Made by a program: the position numbers and the translations under genes
Shown here: positions 12,405-24,596 of the stretch, piece after piece
How positions within the stretch are numbered: position 1 is the first letter of the stretch
How the letters are laid out: every line of letters starts with the position of its first letter
Assembly: GCA_002245135.1 (NCBI GenBank)
Contig: NGBS01000012.1
Coordinates: 1 to 64,000 of the forward strand
Length of the DNA stretch: 64,000 bases
DNA from: Proteromonas lacertae
Lineage: Eukaryota; Sar; Bigyra; Opalinata; Proteromonadidae
Reading direction: 5' to 3'
Notes under the pieces: model-generated
Database searches by the model: none
Told to the model about the DNA's origin: nothing
What the model saw: only the letters and a program-made list of their open reading frames with translations

Positions 12405-15400
12405 TCACATTCGACTTTTGTCAAGAGGACCATGACATAATGGACAATATTGAGTATCTCGAACTTCAATCTTTTCAGTCTTATGTTTACATCGACTACA
12501 TCGATAAAATGAATCACTCGTTATTGGTAAACCACTTGCTACACTCCAAGCAACTTTCGCTCCACATTTTATACACTCTGTACTCCAACGATACAAATAT
12601 TCACCACATTTCTTTGGACATTCCATTTTCTTATCTTCTTTATCATTATAATTATGTTTTGTAAAGATCTTCACTGCTACACTCTCATATTTCTTTCGAT
12701 CTTCATTACTGATATTTGGTAAAGATTCTAAATTCATAAACGCTTGACTACATAATCGATAATTCTTACTTTGATAAGCAGTATAAGCTAATAACGAATA
12801 GATATCTTCACCATCTAATATATCTTCATAAGATGATAATCGATTAGCTACTATCATTGCATCCATCATTCGATTCTCATATAAGTGACGATGACATAAT
12901 AAGTATAAATGATAAGCTTCAGCACCTCGCCAATGTTTCTCTAATAGTTTATTACCAGAAGTAGCTGAATCTTGAGTCATTAATTGATCTAATGTTACTG
13001 CAGTTGCTGTGGCAGTATCTAATGTAGATGTCATTGTTGTATCAAGGGTTTTGTTTTTATATTCTTCCATTATTAATCCACTTAAGACATATAATTGTTT
13101 ACATCGTAAGGGATTTACTTTCAATTTACCACAATCATTTGCTAATTCAGATAATATACTTGCTGCTTCTGTTGCTTTACCAGCTTTACGATATAATTCT
13201 ACTGCAGCAAATTTACTTTCAGTTGTGTTTTCTTCTAAGATATGAGCAGAATATTTACCTAATAAACCTTCGATTTGAGGATATTGATATTGTTCAGCTA
13301 AATTCACTGCTTTATCCCATTGATTCAATAATACACAACAATCGATTGATCCTTTTATATCACCCATCTTTAAGTATGCTTTTACTGCACTTTCAGTCAT
13401 TCCAACAGATTGAAATTTTTGAGCTAAATCATTTAATAATGGAGAAGAATCAGGAACTTCATCTAATAATCGAGCTAATGCTTCATATTCTTCTAATATG
13501 TAATAAGCATTGATTAATGCTTCGATATTTCTAGCTTGAACATAATATCCAACGGAATATTTCCATTGTTGACGTTCGGCATAATAATCACCAATTTTGT
13601 TATAAGCTAAATTTAACATTTCTTCATTTGGAGTATCAGTCTATTTCAATAAATATAATATAATAATATAATAATATATACAGATTGTAATAATTGAATT
13701 ACACAAAACCAATCGCCCAATTTCATTCTCAAATCAATTGCTAAATCAAGACGATCAATCTCTTTATAGATTGATTCTGCTTCCTCAAATCTCTGGAAAT
13801 ATACGGCTACTTCAGCTTTCTGTTTCTGTTTATCAGTAATTGCTTTTAATCTTTTCACAAATTGAATTCCTTGATAATCTTCACATTGAACAAATGCTTT
13901 ATCAGCTACTAAGAAATCTAATTGAGATAATGCATATTCTGCTAATAATCGCCATAATCGAGGATGACTATGATCTTGAACATATTGATAAGCATCATTT
14001 AAACTAATTGTATTGATCATAGCTCGAGCATCTCTCAAACTTATTGTCTCAAAATTTATCATACAACTCGATTTTGGTTCATCAGGTTTTTCCATTATCT
14101 CATCTAAATTAAATGAACGAATTTCTAAATCTTTAAATTCAGCTAAATATCCATTACATAATATTGGTTCCTCAGGTTCTGTTCCTCGCATTATATATAA
14201 TCGATTCTTCTCCATTACAGCGAATAAATCAGGATTATCATCAGCCCAAATCATATCCCAACTGTCTTTCTTTTCATATGATAAAATCATTCCATTTGGA
14301 TGTTCAGAATCAGTTTGTTTGAATGAAAAGAAGTTTAATGTTCCATTTATATCGATTATTGAGATCATTGTGGAATTGGAATTAATGGCTATCTTATCTG
14401 GTCGACATTTCACTTGAACTTTCTTTTCTAGATGAATATTTGGTAATGAATAACATTGGATTATTCCAGATTCTCTAGCGACTACTAATAGGTTATTACT
14501 GGCAGAAATACAACTAATATGATCAGTTGTAGTAGCTCCAAATGTCTCATCAATATGGAATGTTGTTTCTTTACCTTCTTTACCAAGAGAAGGATTTAAA
14601 TCAGCAAATTTAGCCATTGTCGATGTAAATTGCCAAACATAAATCATTGTACTGGAAGCAACGATAATGAATTGTTTATTCATAAACAAATGATCAGGAG
14701 TTATATCAATATAACGATTTTCTAATGGACTTCCTATTGCATTACATAATATCACAATATGTTGATTGGAATCTTCAGCTTTCGTTACTAATACACAATG
14801 ATCACCATATGCTTTTATATCTATCAATCTATTCGCATATTTTATGTATTTCTCATGAGATACTACATTATAGAACATTACGCTATTATCTTCACGATCT
14901 GGACGAGTATAAGAGTAGACTAAAATATTACTGAAATAACCCCAACGATAATCAGGTCTTACACTTGCAAAGAATATATGACTACCAACTGCCATTGCGA
15001 TTCTTAAACCATTTCCTTCCCAAGCGATTCCTTCTAAAGGACCTCCAGGAACTTTAAGAGATCGACGATTGATACCATAAGGAGTATAGAATTGGATTTT
15101 TGTTGATTCTTTTGGTTTTCCATCAGCTGTGTCAGTATTAGTTTCAATTCCAGCTAAGGCAAGTAATGTTCCATTGTTGTTCCATTGACAATGAGTTAAT
15201 TTCATTCCAGTATCGATTAATATTGGATTATCATCTATCTCATTTCGAGCTATTTGAACTCGACCATTTGCAAAAGCAATTGCTAAAGTCGGAACATTTG
15301 GCTCTAATAATCCTTGACTACCATTGTACCAATGAATTCCTATACATTTTACATGATCTTTTGGATTTACGGCGGCTAAGCGTAAAGCAGTTAAACGATT

Positions 15401-16052
15401 ACCTGTATGGTCGTATAAAACAGGTAAACCAGCATCAGTTACAAATACGATACTTTTATTATCTGGAGACCATTCAGCAAATCTTAATGGCTCACCTAAT
15501 GATTTACCCCATAAACGACCTCCATCTACTGAACCAACTATCACCATACCATCAGCATACACAATACAGATACGATTACCATCAGGAGTCCATTTCAAGT
15601 CATTCACTACACTCTTAGATCTATTGTTTATCATCTCTTCATACCACATGCCTTTGTGTAATACCCACACAATGATGTGTCCTTGATCATCACTACTACT
15701 CATCTTTCTATATGGAACATTCCAAGAAATAGCAGCAACAGCGCCTATCAATTTTAAAAATTAAGATATATACCAGCATGACCATCCAAAGTTTGATTCA
15801 TTGACAAGTTACTTTGTGGGGGTTTGTTAGGATCATCATCACTTCTTCTAGGACTTTCTAGTTTTAAAACCTATTGATTAGAATAAGCATTATAATACTT
15901 TTAACAGTCCACCTTCTCCTCCACATGCTATATAGCCTTGATTTTGATTCCAACTCACACATCGAAGGTGAATAGCATTGGGAATGGCGATCTAAAAAAT
16001 ATAATGCATAAATAGAGAATTACAATACTTTTTTTGTTAAGAATATAAACAT
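12405..16052 (-). CDS. IFT121: Intraflagellar transport protein IFT121 (WDR35), IFT-A complex
   Basis: IFT121 is a core subunit of the IFT-A complex, which drives retrograde transport and membrane-protein import in cilia. Exon 1 is tiny (16029-16052, MFIFLTKK). The following exons give [31 protein letters not shown] and [12 protein letters not shown], which line up with the human WDR35 start. An N-terminal WD40 double propeller is followed by TPR-like helices ([21 protein letters not shown]) and a C-terminal Cys-rich zinc region (pairs around CPKKC, CIKC, CSRC, CPLC). Introns include 15992-16028 and about 13641-13682. The stop is TGA at 12405. No frame break was seen over about 1,150 codons. 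It is the best evidence that the organism builds cilia or flagella. Confidence 0.95.
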
Positions 16053-16192
16053 ATAATTCAAAAAATATGAAAACGCCGCAACAAAAATTGAATTTCAAAC
16101 TCAAGTTTGACTTGATAGAATTTTATTGCTTGATAATTGAAAGTATAATATTGATGTATTATAGGTAATAGATAAAGTAATAAAGTTGCAAA
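16053..16192. promoter_or_regulatory. Short shared upstream region between IFT121 and the Acinus-like gene
   Basis: Only 140 bases separate the divergent start codons at 16052 (minus) and 16193 (plus). The stretch is AT-rich with no coding potential, so both promoters must lie here or inside the genes. I see no recognisable factor site. Confidence 0.4.
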
Positions 16193-17939
16193 ATGCCAAG
16201 AGGACGAAAGAAGACAACTCCTGCAAAAGTATATTTGCATTTTTATGATTTATAGGCTTCTAAGAAGGAGAAGGAAGGTATTTATTTTGTTTTATTTACT
16301 AGAAGAACATGAAAATATTGAAAATGAAAATAATGTATTGTTTAGTATAAATCTGTAAAATATAGATGGAAACAGAAGAACCAGAGGAAGAACAACCTGC
16401 TACAAAGCGTAAAAGAGCTGCAACTCCAAGTATTCTATAAAATAGTTTTATTATTATAAATAGAAAAAGAATCAGCAAAAGCAAAGAAAGCAAGATTAGC
16501 CAAAGAAGCTGAAGAAGATAAAAAAGAACAAGAGGAGAAGGAAAAGCAAGATCAGGATAATAAAATGGATGAAGAGAAAGAGAAGGAAGAAAATAAAGAA
16601 GAAGAAAAGAAAAATGAAAAAGGTATAGAGAATGAAAAAGTGAATAACAGTGAAGATATAAAAGAACAAGAGAAAGAGAAAGAGAAAGAGAAAGAGAAAG
16701 AGAAAGAGAAAGAGAAAGAGAAAGAGAAAGAGAAAGAGAAAGAGAAAGAGAAAGAGAAAGAGAAAGAGAATAACAAAATAGAAAAGAAAGAAGAAGAAAA
16801 AATGGAAGATAGTAATAATAAACCAAAAATAAATACAACAAAACAAGAAGATGATGAAGCAATTAATCTAGATGATTGTGAAGTAACAATTCAAGAATCA
16901 CAACAACAACAACAACAACAACAAGACAAACAACAACTAAAAAAAGGAGAAACACCAAAAAGAAAATTACCCGATGAAATAATGAAGAAAATCAATAAAA
17001 GATTAGCAACCTATCAGAATGAAACACCAGTATATATAATATAAATATAATTAATAGAAATCAAAACAAACTGATAAAAATTCACCAACAAAAGAAACTA
17101 AAGAATCAGAAACAATAACAGAAAAGACTGATTTATCTTCTTCTCCTTCTACTACTACTACACAACAAAAACAACAACAACAAAAGGATAGTAACAAAGA
17201 ATTAGAATCAAATGAAACACCTCCTACTGTAACTACTCCATCCAATAAAAACAATAATAATAGTGATAAAAACAACAACACACCAAAACCTAATACTAAC
17301 AGAATATCAGTATTTGAAAGATTAAAGAAGAAGAAAGAACCAACTGTACAAATACAACTACCACCTTCAACAAAAACAGAAATTAAAGAAAGTGATAAAG
17401 TAAAAGAAAAGAGTAAAAAGAATGAAGAATCAAAACCAATAGAAATCCCTCAAAATGTAACAAGAATAATTCATATCACAGGTTTAAAAAGACCATTTAC
17501 TCCCAAAGAATTAATAGAAATGTTAAAGTCCAAAAGTAAATTTGAACCTAAGAATTTCTGGTTAAATTCCAATAAAAGTGAATGTGCAGTAAATTATGAT
17601 ACAGTTGATGATGCTGTTTCAGCTTATAAACAGTTATATGGTATTTGTTGGCCAACTAAGATTATTCCTTTAACTGTAGAGTTTTCTGATAAATCATTTA
17701 GTTATTTTACTTCAAATAATAATAGTAACATTTCTTCACCAACTAAATCTAATTCATTTTCAGCTACTTCACCCAAATCAAATATTAAAGTGATTGATCC
17801 AGAACAATTGTTTAAAAAAACAAAAGCTAAACCAGCTATTTTCTATTTACCATTAACAGATGAAGAAGTTGCAGAAATGAAGAGAAAGATGAGAATTCCT
17901 CCAACAGAAGAAGCAGTTGAATACAAAAGAAAAAATTAG
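16193..17939 (+). CDS. Acinus-like RNA-binding protein (ASAP/PSAP splicing-associated complex)
   Basis: Acinus binds RNPS1 and SAP18 in the exon-junction-associated ASAP complex. The protein starts MPRGRKKTTPAK and passes through several short exons (introns of about 25-31 nt between 16229 and 16480), then a long Lys/Glu-rich and Gln-rich low-complexity region. It ends in a conserved RRM-like fold (VTRIIHITGLKRPFTPKELI, FWLNSNKSECAVNYDTVDDA, KQLYGICWP) and an RNPS1/SAP18-binding type motif (DPEQLFKKTKAKPAIFYLPL). This order matches metazoan ACIN1, though no clear SAP domain is visible. An intron lies at 17030-17057; the stop is TAG at 17937. The low-complexity centre contains a pure hexanucleotide repeat. 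Confidence 0.8.
16671..16770 (+). repeat. Hexanucleotide (AGAAAG)n repeat encoding a Glu-Lys tract
   Basis: About 100 bases of uninterrupted AGAAAG repeat lie inside the Acinus-like gene and encode alternating Lys and Glu. Because the unit is six bases, length changes keep the frame, so allele length variation would be tolerated. Confidence 0.9.
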
Positions 17940-18098
17940 ATTCAATTTTACTTAAATTTCCATTTTTCACATTTTAATTGTTTGAATACCACGTAATGTT
18001 TATGAAATCATAATATTTATTACATCAAAACTTGACTGTTAAGATAAAAATAATTACATAAAACGAGTATATTTTTGATTAAATTGGGTTTTTGATGA

Positions 18099-19087
18099 AT
18101 GTGTCAAAGATATAAACTTATAGTTCAATATATTGGTACTAACTATCATGGAATAACTGTATTTATTTATTGATTATATTTAAAGGGTGATAAAAAAGGT
18201 ACAGTAGTATATGAGTTGATGAACTCACTGAGATCGATTTATGGTGATAAAAATGTAGGCGAATTATCCTGCTCAAGTCGTACAGATAGAGGATGTTCAT
18301 GCCATATGCGAATGTATAACACTTTTCTAATATAAATCAGTGTTTTCATATCGATGTAACAAGAAAACATAAGAAAACTGGTTTGAATGTTGAACCATAT
18401 GACGCTGATACACTTCAAATTGCATTAAATTATAAACTAAAAGAAACTGAAGTATAATTTATCATATTAATTGAATAGATATCAATATTGAAAGTAGAGT
18501 CTGTTCCATTTACATTTCATGCAAGACATAGTGTAGTTGATAGATCTTATATCTATAAAATCCTCTGCAACTGTGGAAATATTCATCCGATTAATCATCA
18601 TTTTTTATTCAATGAAAAAGATCGAATTTGGTGTATGCGAGAGGATTTGAGTGTTAAAAGAATGCAAGAAGCAGCAAATCATTTAATTGGATATCACGAT
18701 TTTTCATCTTACAGAGGTATAACAAGTGAAGATCAAAATCCTTGGAGAAATGTGAAAAATATAAAAATCAAAGAAATTAAGAAGTATTTAAGTCTAATTT
18801 GTATTTAAATAGAGTTTAATAATCATTTAATATATAATAATAGTAAGAGAGTTGATGTGTATATTACTGCAAAGTCATTTGTCTATCATATGGTGAGAGA
18901 TATTGTAGGAATGTTATATCTTGTTGGAAGTTTTCAAAGATCTACTTATTTTGCTAAATATGCTTTAGATCAACATAATAATACTGTATTTGATAAAAGA
19001 GCACCACCTTATGGATTGTATTTAGCTAATGTAAGATATCCAGAAGATCCACCATTTGATTATGATTTTTTTCAATTAGATCGTTGA
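18099..19087 (+). CDS. TruA-family tRNA pseudouridine synthase, frame broken by two +1 shifts
   Basis: The protein starts at the ATG at 18099 with RYKLIVQYIGTNYHG, the usual TruA/PUS opening. SRTDRG at 18277-18293 carries the catalytic Asp. The expected continuation VHA lies in the +1 frame (one extra T at 18294). After an intron (about 18314-18340) the conserved FHIDVTRKH is reached only with another +1 shift in the T run 18343-18346. Downstream exons (VPFTFHARHSVVDRSYIYKI, FSSYRG, AKSFVYHMVRDIVG, ending about 19087) are typical for the family. Between 18784 and 18812 frame is best kept by a 21-nt intron (18792-18812, donor GTCTAA). The two breaks could be sequence errors, decay or true frameshifting; conservation on both sides argues the gene was recently functional. 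Confidence 0.75.
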
Positions 19088-19646
19088 TAAATATTTATAT
19101 TTAATAATAATATTTTGTTTACCATGTGTTTTTAGGTTGAATATAAATAGTTTGTGATCTGCCTTAACAATGTATTGCATGACAGTGTTTATCTTGATTA
19201 ATATTCATAATAGGACAATATTTATGTCTGCCAAGTCGCATTTTTGATCATAAATACATTTTGCGTAATAGTGTTACATAGCCTTTAGAATTCCGTCTTA
19301 TGTCACATTTGCTCATTTATAAGCCGGCATAGAAATATAATACAAATACAAGATTGGATTGAATTTATATCAATTTGATTATGTTTATTTTTCAAAATGA
19401 TTTATTATTATGGAATTATTTATATTCAAGCAATGTTATTATGGGTATGAAAGTCAGATTATTCTATTCTACGAGGATGTAATGAGTGATGAAAAATGAA
19501 TTACATGTCACAAAAAAATATAGGGAGTAAATGACAAAATGGCACAATTCTATTGGCTCATTCAGTCATTCATGTAATTCCAATCAAATCGTCATTTGGT
19601 TTTTTCTTAGAAGTTCTGATTCATTCATTTTTTGACTCTTACGAAT
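19088..19646. other. Intergenic region, no feature recognised
   Basis: About 560 AT-rich bases separate the pseudouridine synthase from the CPS gene. I see no open frame of note, no tRNA-like cloverleaf and no long repeat. The CPS promoter and 5' UTR should lie in its right-hand part. Confidence 0.5.
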
Positions 19647-22600
19647 AGTATAATGATATAATTCTTATATATAAATCATTATATACTTATTCTGCATAGT
19701 GTCCGCTACTACAATTGCTTGTAACAACACTATTCCAAGAATCAATGATACTCAAGGTAAGTTAGTATTAGCTGATGGTACAACTTTTCAAGGCAAATGC
19801 TTTGGTGCTAAGAAGCCTGTCACTGGTAGATTGGTTTTCAACACATGCTGCGTTGGCTTCCCAGAATTGATAACTGACCCTTCAGTAAAAGGTTTAATTG
19901 TTGTCTTCACCTATCCATCTGTAGGTGGATATGGTGTTCCAAAGACACAATTACGAGATGAATTGGAACTTCTTAAGTATTATCAATCAGAACATATCCA
20001 AGTAGAAGGTGTAATTTGTGAAGATTATAGCGATACATATAGTAATTTTGAAGCAGAAAAATCCTTAGGTGCTTGGTTAAAAGAGAATAATGTTCCTGGT
20101 TTATATGGTATAGATACAAGAATGTTAACCAAGAGAATAAGAGAAAATGGATCATGTGGTGCAAAGATTGAATTTGATGGAGAAACTATTCAAATTGTAG
20201 ATCCAGATAGTGTTGACTATGTAAGTCAAGTGTCAAGAAAAGATGAAAAAGTTTATAATAAAGGAAATAGTCCAAAATTGTGTGTTGTAGATTTAGGTTT
20301 AGATTATCAGACATTAAGATACTTAATTCAACAAAAATGTGAAGTTACTGTTGTTCCATTTAATTATGATATGAAATCAAATGCTTCAAAATATGATGGT
20401 TTCGTAATAAGTAGAGGTCCAGGAAATCCATTACTGTATAGTCCAATAGTTGAACAATTAAGATCATTGATCGAATTAAGTAAGCCAATCTTAGCTATGG
20501 GTTTAGGATACAATTTATTATGTTTAGCTGCTGGTGGTAAAGTAATTAAAATGAGATATGGTAATCATAGTACCAATTCCACTGCAATTGACTTAAGAAC
20601 CACTAAGTGTTATGTTATCCATCAAGATCATGATTATGTAATAGATGAAGAGTCCTTACCTTCAGAATGGATCCCATTATTAATGAATGCAACTGATCAT
20701 AGTAATGAAGGTTTTGTACATGTCACAAAGCCATTTATTGGAGTATCTTTTCTACCAGATGCTAATCATGTTACTAATAATACAAGTTATATATATGATT
20801 TATTCTTCCATAATGTCAATGAACATACATTACCTATTACTACAGTACCAAAAGCTACTTATGATAAACCAAAACCACAGAAAGTATTGTTATTAGGTTC
20901 GGGAGGTTTGTCTATTGGTCAAGCTGGTGAGTTTGATTATTCAGGTAGTCAAGCAATCAAAGCTTTAAAAGAAGAAAGTATTGAAGTAATATTAGTTAAT
21001 CCAAATATCGCTACAGTTCAAACATCAAAAGGAATGGCTTCAAGAGTATATTTCTTACCAGTTACAAAGTATTATGTAACAAGAATCATAGAGAAAGAAA
21101 GACCTGATAGTATATTAATCTCAATGGGAGGACAGACAGCATTAAATGTTGGTTTAGAGTTATATGATTCAGGAATATTATCCAAATATGGTGTTAGAAT
21201 ATTAGGAACACCTGCAGAAACAGTAAGAGAAACTGAAGATAGAGAATTATTTGCAACTAAAGTCACTGAAATTGGTGAAAAGATTATAGAAAGTTGTTCA
21301 GCTAAATCAATGGAAGAAGCAATAGCCGGTGCTGAAAGAATTGGTTATCCTGTATTAGTTAGAGCTGGATTTGCTTTAGGAGGATTAGGTTCAGGATTTG
21401 CTAAGAATAGAGAGCAATTTGTTGAATTAGCTAAAAGAGCATTTTCAGTATCCTCTGATGTATTTATTGATAAAGATTTAAGAGGATGGAAAGAAATAGA
21501 ATATGAAGTGGTCAGAGATGGTCATGATAATTGTTTAACTATCTGTTCAATGGAGAATTTCGATGCATTAGGTATTCATACTGGTGATTCTATTGTTATT
21601 GCTCCAACACAATCATTAAATAATCATGAAGCTGGTATGTTACGTGATGCTGCTATTAAAGTTGTTAGACATATTGGTATAGTAGGTGAATGTAATATTC
21701 AATTTGCATTAGATCCATATAGTGATAATTATTATATTATTGAAGTGAATGCTAGATTATCAAGATCATCTGCTTTGGCATCTAAAGCTACTGGTTATCC
21801 ATTAGCATATGTAGCTGCAAAGATTTGTTTAGGTGTTGATTTGATTAATATAAAGAATAGTATTACTAGATTCACTTCAGCTTGTTTTGAACCATCTGTT
21901 GATTATATTGTATGTAAATTCCCAAGATGGGATTTGAATAAATTCAACAAAGTATCCAATAAGTTAGGATCTTCAATGAAATCAGTAGGTGAAGTCATGT
22001 CTATTGGTAGAAAATTCGAAGAAGTTATTCAAAAAGCAATTCGTATGATTAATCCTAAAAGAAATGGTTTTGAAGCTGATGGTGCTACAAAATATACTAA
22101 AGAGGAATTAGATAATATATTAGAATATCCAGATCATATGAGAATCTATTGTATTGCTGAAGCATTTAATAGAGGTTATACTGTCCAACAAGTATATGAT
22201 TTAACAAAGATAAATGAATGGTTCTTATATAAATTAAAGAATATTCATGACTGTAGAATGTCATTGAAAGGAAAGAATTTATCAACATTAAGCGAAGAAA
22301 TAATAAGATCCTTAAAATGTGATGGTTTTAGTGATATTCAAATCGCTTCTTATGTAAATACCACAGCGAATGAAGTAAGAGCAAAAAGATTATCAATGAA
22401 TATTCATCCTTATGTAAAACAAGTAGATACAATGGGTGGTGAAGTAAAAGCCTATGAGAATTACTTGTATATGACTTACAATGGTTCTGAACATGATATA
22501 AAATTCGATGATCATGGTGTAATGGTATTAGGATGTGGACCTTATTCAATTGGATCATCTGTAGAATTTGATTGGGCAGCAGTAAATTGTATTCGTACTT

Positions 22601-24117
22601 TACGAAGTGCTAAAATCAATACAATCGTAGTAAATTGTAATCCAGAAACAGTTTCAACTGATTATGATGAATCTGATAAATTATATTTTGAAGAATTAAC
22701 ATTAGAAAGATTATTAGATATTTATAATTTAGAAAGTTCATCTGGAATAATCGTATCTGTTGGTGGACAAATACCAAACAATTTATCAAAACCATTATAT
22801 GATAATGGTTGTGTGATTTATGGTACAAAACCAGAACAGATTGATCGTGCTGAAGATCGATCTGTATTTAGTGCTATGTGTGATTCATTACATATTGATC
22901 AACCATCTTGGAGTGCATTAACATCAACTCAATCTGCAATAGATTTTGCTAAGAGTGTTGGATATCCAGTAATTGTTAGACCTAGTTTTGTATTATCAGG
23001 TGCAGCTATGTCTGTAGCTCATAATGAAGATCAATTAAGTCAATTCTTAGATAAAGCAATAGATTTTTCAAACAATAATGCATCAGTTGTAATATCTAAA
23101 TATGTACAAGATGCTCGAGAGATTGAATTTGATGGTGTTGCTAAGAATGGTCAGATATATGTATATGCGATAAGTGAACATATTGAAAATGCAGGTGTTC
23201 ATTCAGGAGATGCATCTGTTATGTTACCAGCTCAAAAATTATATGTCAAAACAGTATTTGAAGTTAGAAGAATTGCATCTGCAATAGCGAAAGATTTAAA
23301 AATTACTGGTCCATTTAATATTCAATTATTAGCTACTGATAATGAAGTGAAAGTGATAGAATGTAACTTACGAGCTTCTCGAACATTCCCATTCATATCT
23401 AAAACCTTTGATTTTAACTTTATTGACTTAGCAACAAAGTTAATGGTTGGTTTACCAGCAAAATTACCAAATTTCCATTTAAAAGATATTCAATATATAG
23501 CAATCAAAGTTCCAATGTTTTCATTTACTCGATTGATAGGTGCTGATCCAACATTAAGTGTAGAAATGGCTTCAACAGGTGAAGTAGCCTGTTTTGGTGA
23601 AACAGTTCATCATGCTTTATTAAAATCATTAATAGCTTCTGGTTTTAAGATTCCTCCAAGTGGATCAAATATATTAATATCTGTAGGAACATTGAAACAA
23701 AAGATAGCATTTTTAGAATCATGTCGAGCTTTAGTAAAGATGGGATACAATGTATATTGTACAAAAAGAACTTATGATGTTTATAAAGAACATAATATAG
23801 ATGTGAAATATATATCTAAACCAAGTAGTGATGAAAAACCAAATGCAAAAGATTTAATATGTGATGGTAAGATCTCTTTAGTTTATGTTGATCCTCAAAA
23901 AGACAGTGAAGCTGAAATAACTGATGGTTATATAATCCGAAGAACAACTGTAGATTTTGGAATTCCTTTATTAACAAATAATAAGATGGCAGTTGCTTTT
24001 GTATTAGCTTTACAAAAATTGAATGAAGTAGGTTGGGATAAATTCTTTGGTATAAAATCGATGGATGAATATTATGAAATGGCTTCAGTAGAGATAGATG
24101 GTCCTAACTCAATATAA
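19647..24117 (+). CDS. Stand-alone carbamoyl-phosphate synthetase with degenerate glutaminase domain (ammonia-dependent type predicted)
   Basis: About 1,470 residues: a CarA-like N-terminal half (small-subunit fold plus class-I glutaminase domain) fused to a full CarB-like synthetase with two ATP-grasp halves (starting near residues 395 and 939) and a C-terminal MGS-like allosteric domain (from about 1324). It stops there, with no dihydroorotase or ATCase as in CAD. The glutaminase nucleophile motif G-I-C-L-G-H-Q reads A-M-G-L-G-Y-N, so Cys becomes Gly at about residue 268. The catalytic H-P-E reads L-P-D (352-354). The synthetase motifs (LLGSGGLSIGQAGEFDYSG, VLGCGPYSIGSSVEFDW) are intact, so ammonia rather than glutamine is the likely nitrogen donor. 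No ATG precedes the open frame; a 52-nt intron (19648-19699) would join A to TG TCC GCT and form the start codon across the splice. Confidence 0.93.
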
Positions 24118-24596
24118 GCTAAATGTTGAGTTGTTTAAATATAAAAAGTTCGTTATAATCGTTTTTATTGATTTTGATTTTGTTTATTGATGAATATAGA
24201 TGTGAAAAAATGAAAATGAAAAATGTTAGGATTATTTCTTCACAATATTGAAATTAATTAATCCAGAATTCCTTTTATTTGGTATAAATCACAAAATTAT
24301 AATTGAAATAGAAATTGATCGTTCTTTTGATTATGATCATCTAACTTCTACTCATTCAAAAATGATTTCATCATATCTTCATCTTAACTATAAATACTTT
24401 ACTATATTACAGTAATGTGGTTTTTGTAAGATTTACTATATCAGAAAGCATCAAACAACATCGAAATGTTGTAATTTAATGTAATATCTTGTTGTTATAC
24501 TTCTCTTTATTGATAAAAAATAATTATGGTAATTATTACATTTTTACAGTCAATGTTTGTGTCAAAGTCGTTTTTTATTTATTTTAAGTTTTAGAA
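24118..24596. other. Intergenic region, no feature recognised
   Basis: About 480 bases of AT-rich sequence with no convincing open frame, RNA gene or repeat. It should hold the 3' end signals of the CPS gene and the promoter of the WD40 gene. Confidence 0.5.

Noticed and set aside
16299-16862. Minus-strand open frames of Leu/Phe/Ser repeats
   Set aside because: They are the reverse of the AGAAAG repeat in the Acinus-like gene, with no independent support.
18091-18125. A +1 shift at ATA-TAA-A near the start of the TruA-type gene
   Set aside because: A second ATG at 18099 already lies in the frame of KLIVQYIG, so no shift is needed.
18782-18820. A further +1 shift in the TruA-type gene
   Set aside because: A 21-nt intron 18792-18812 keeps the frame (EIKKYLKFNNH), so a shift is not required.
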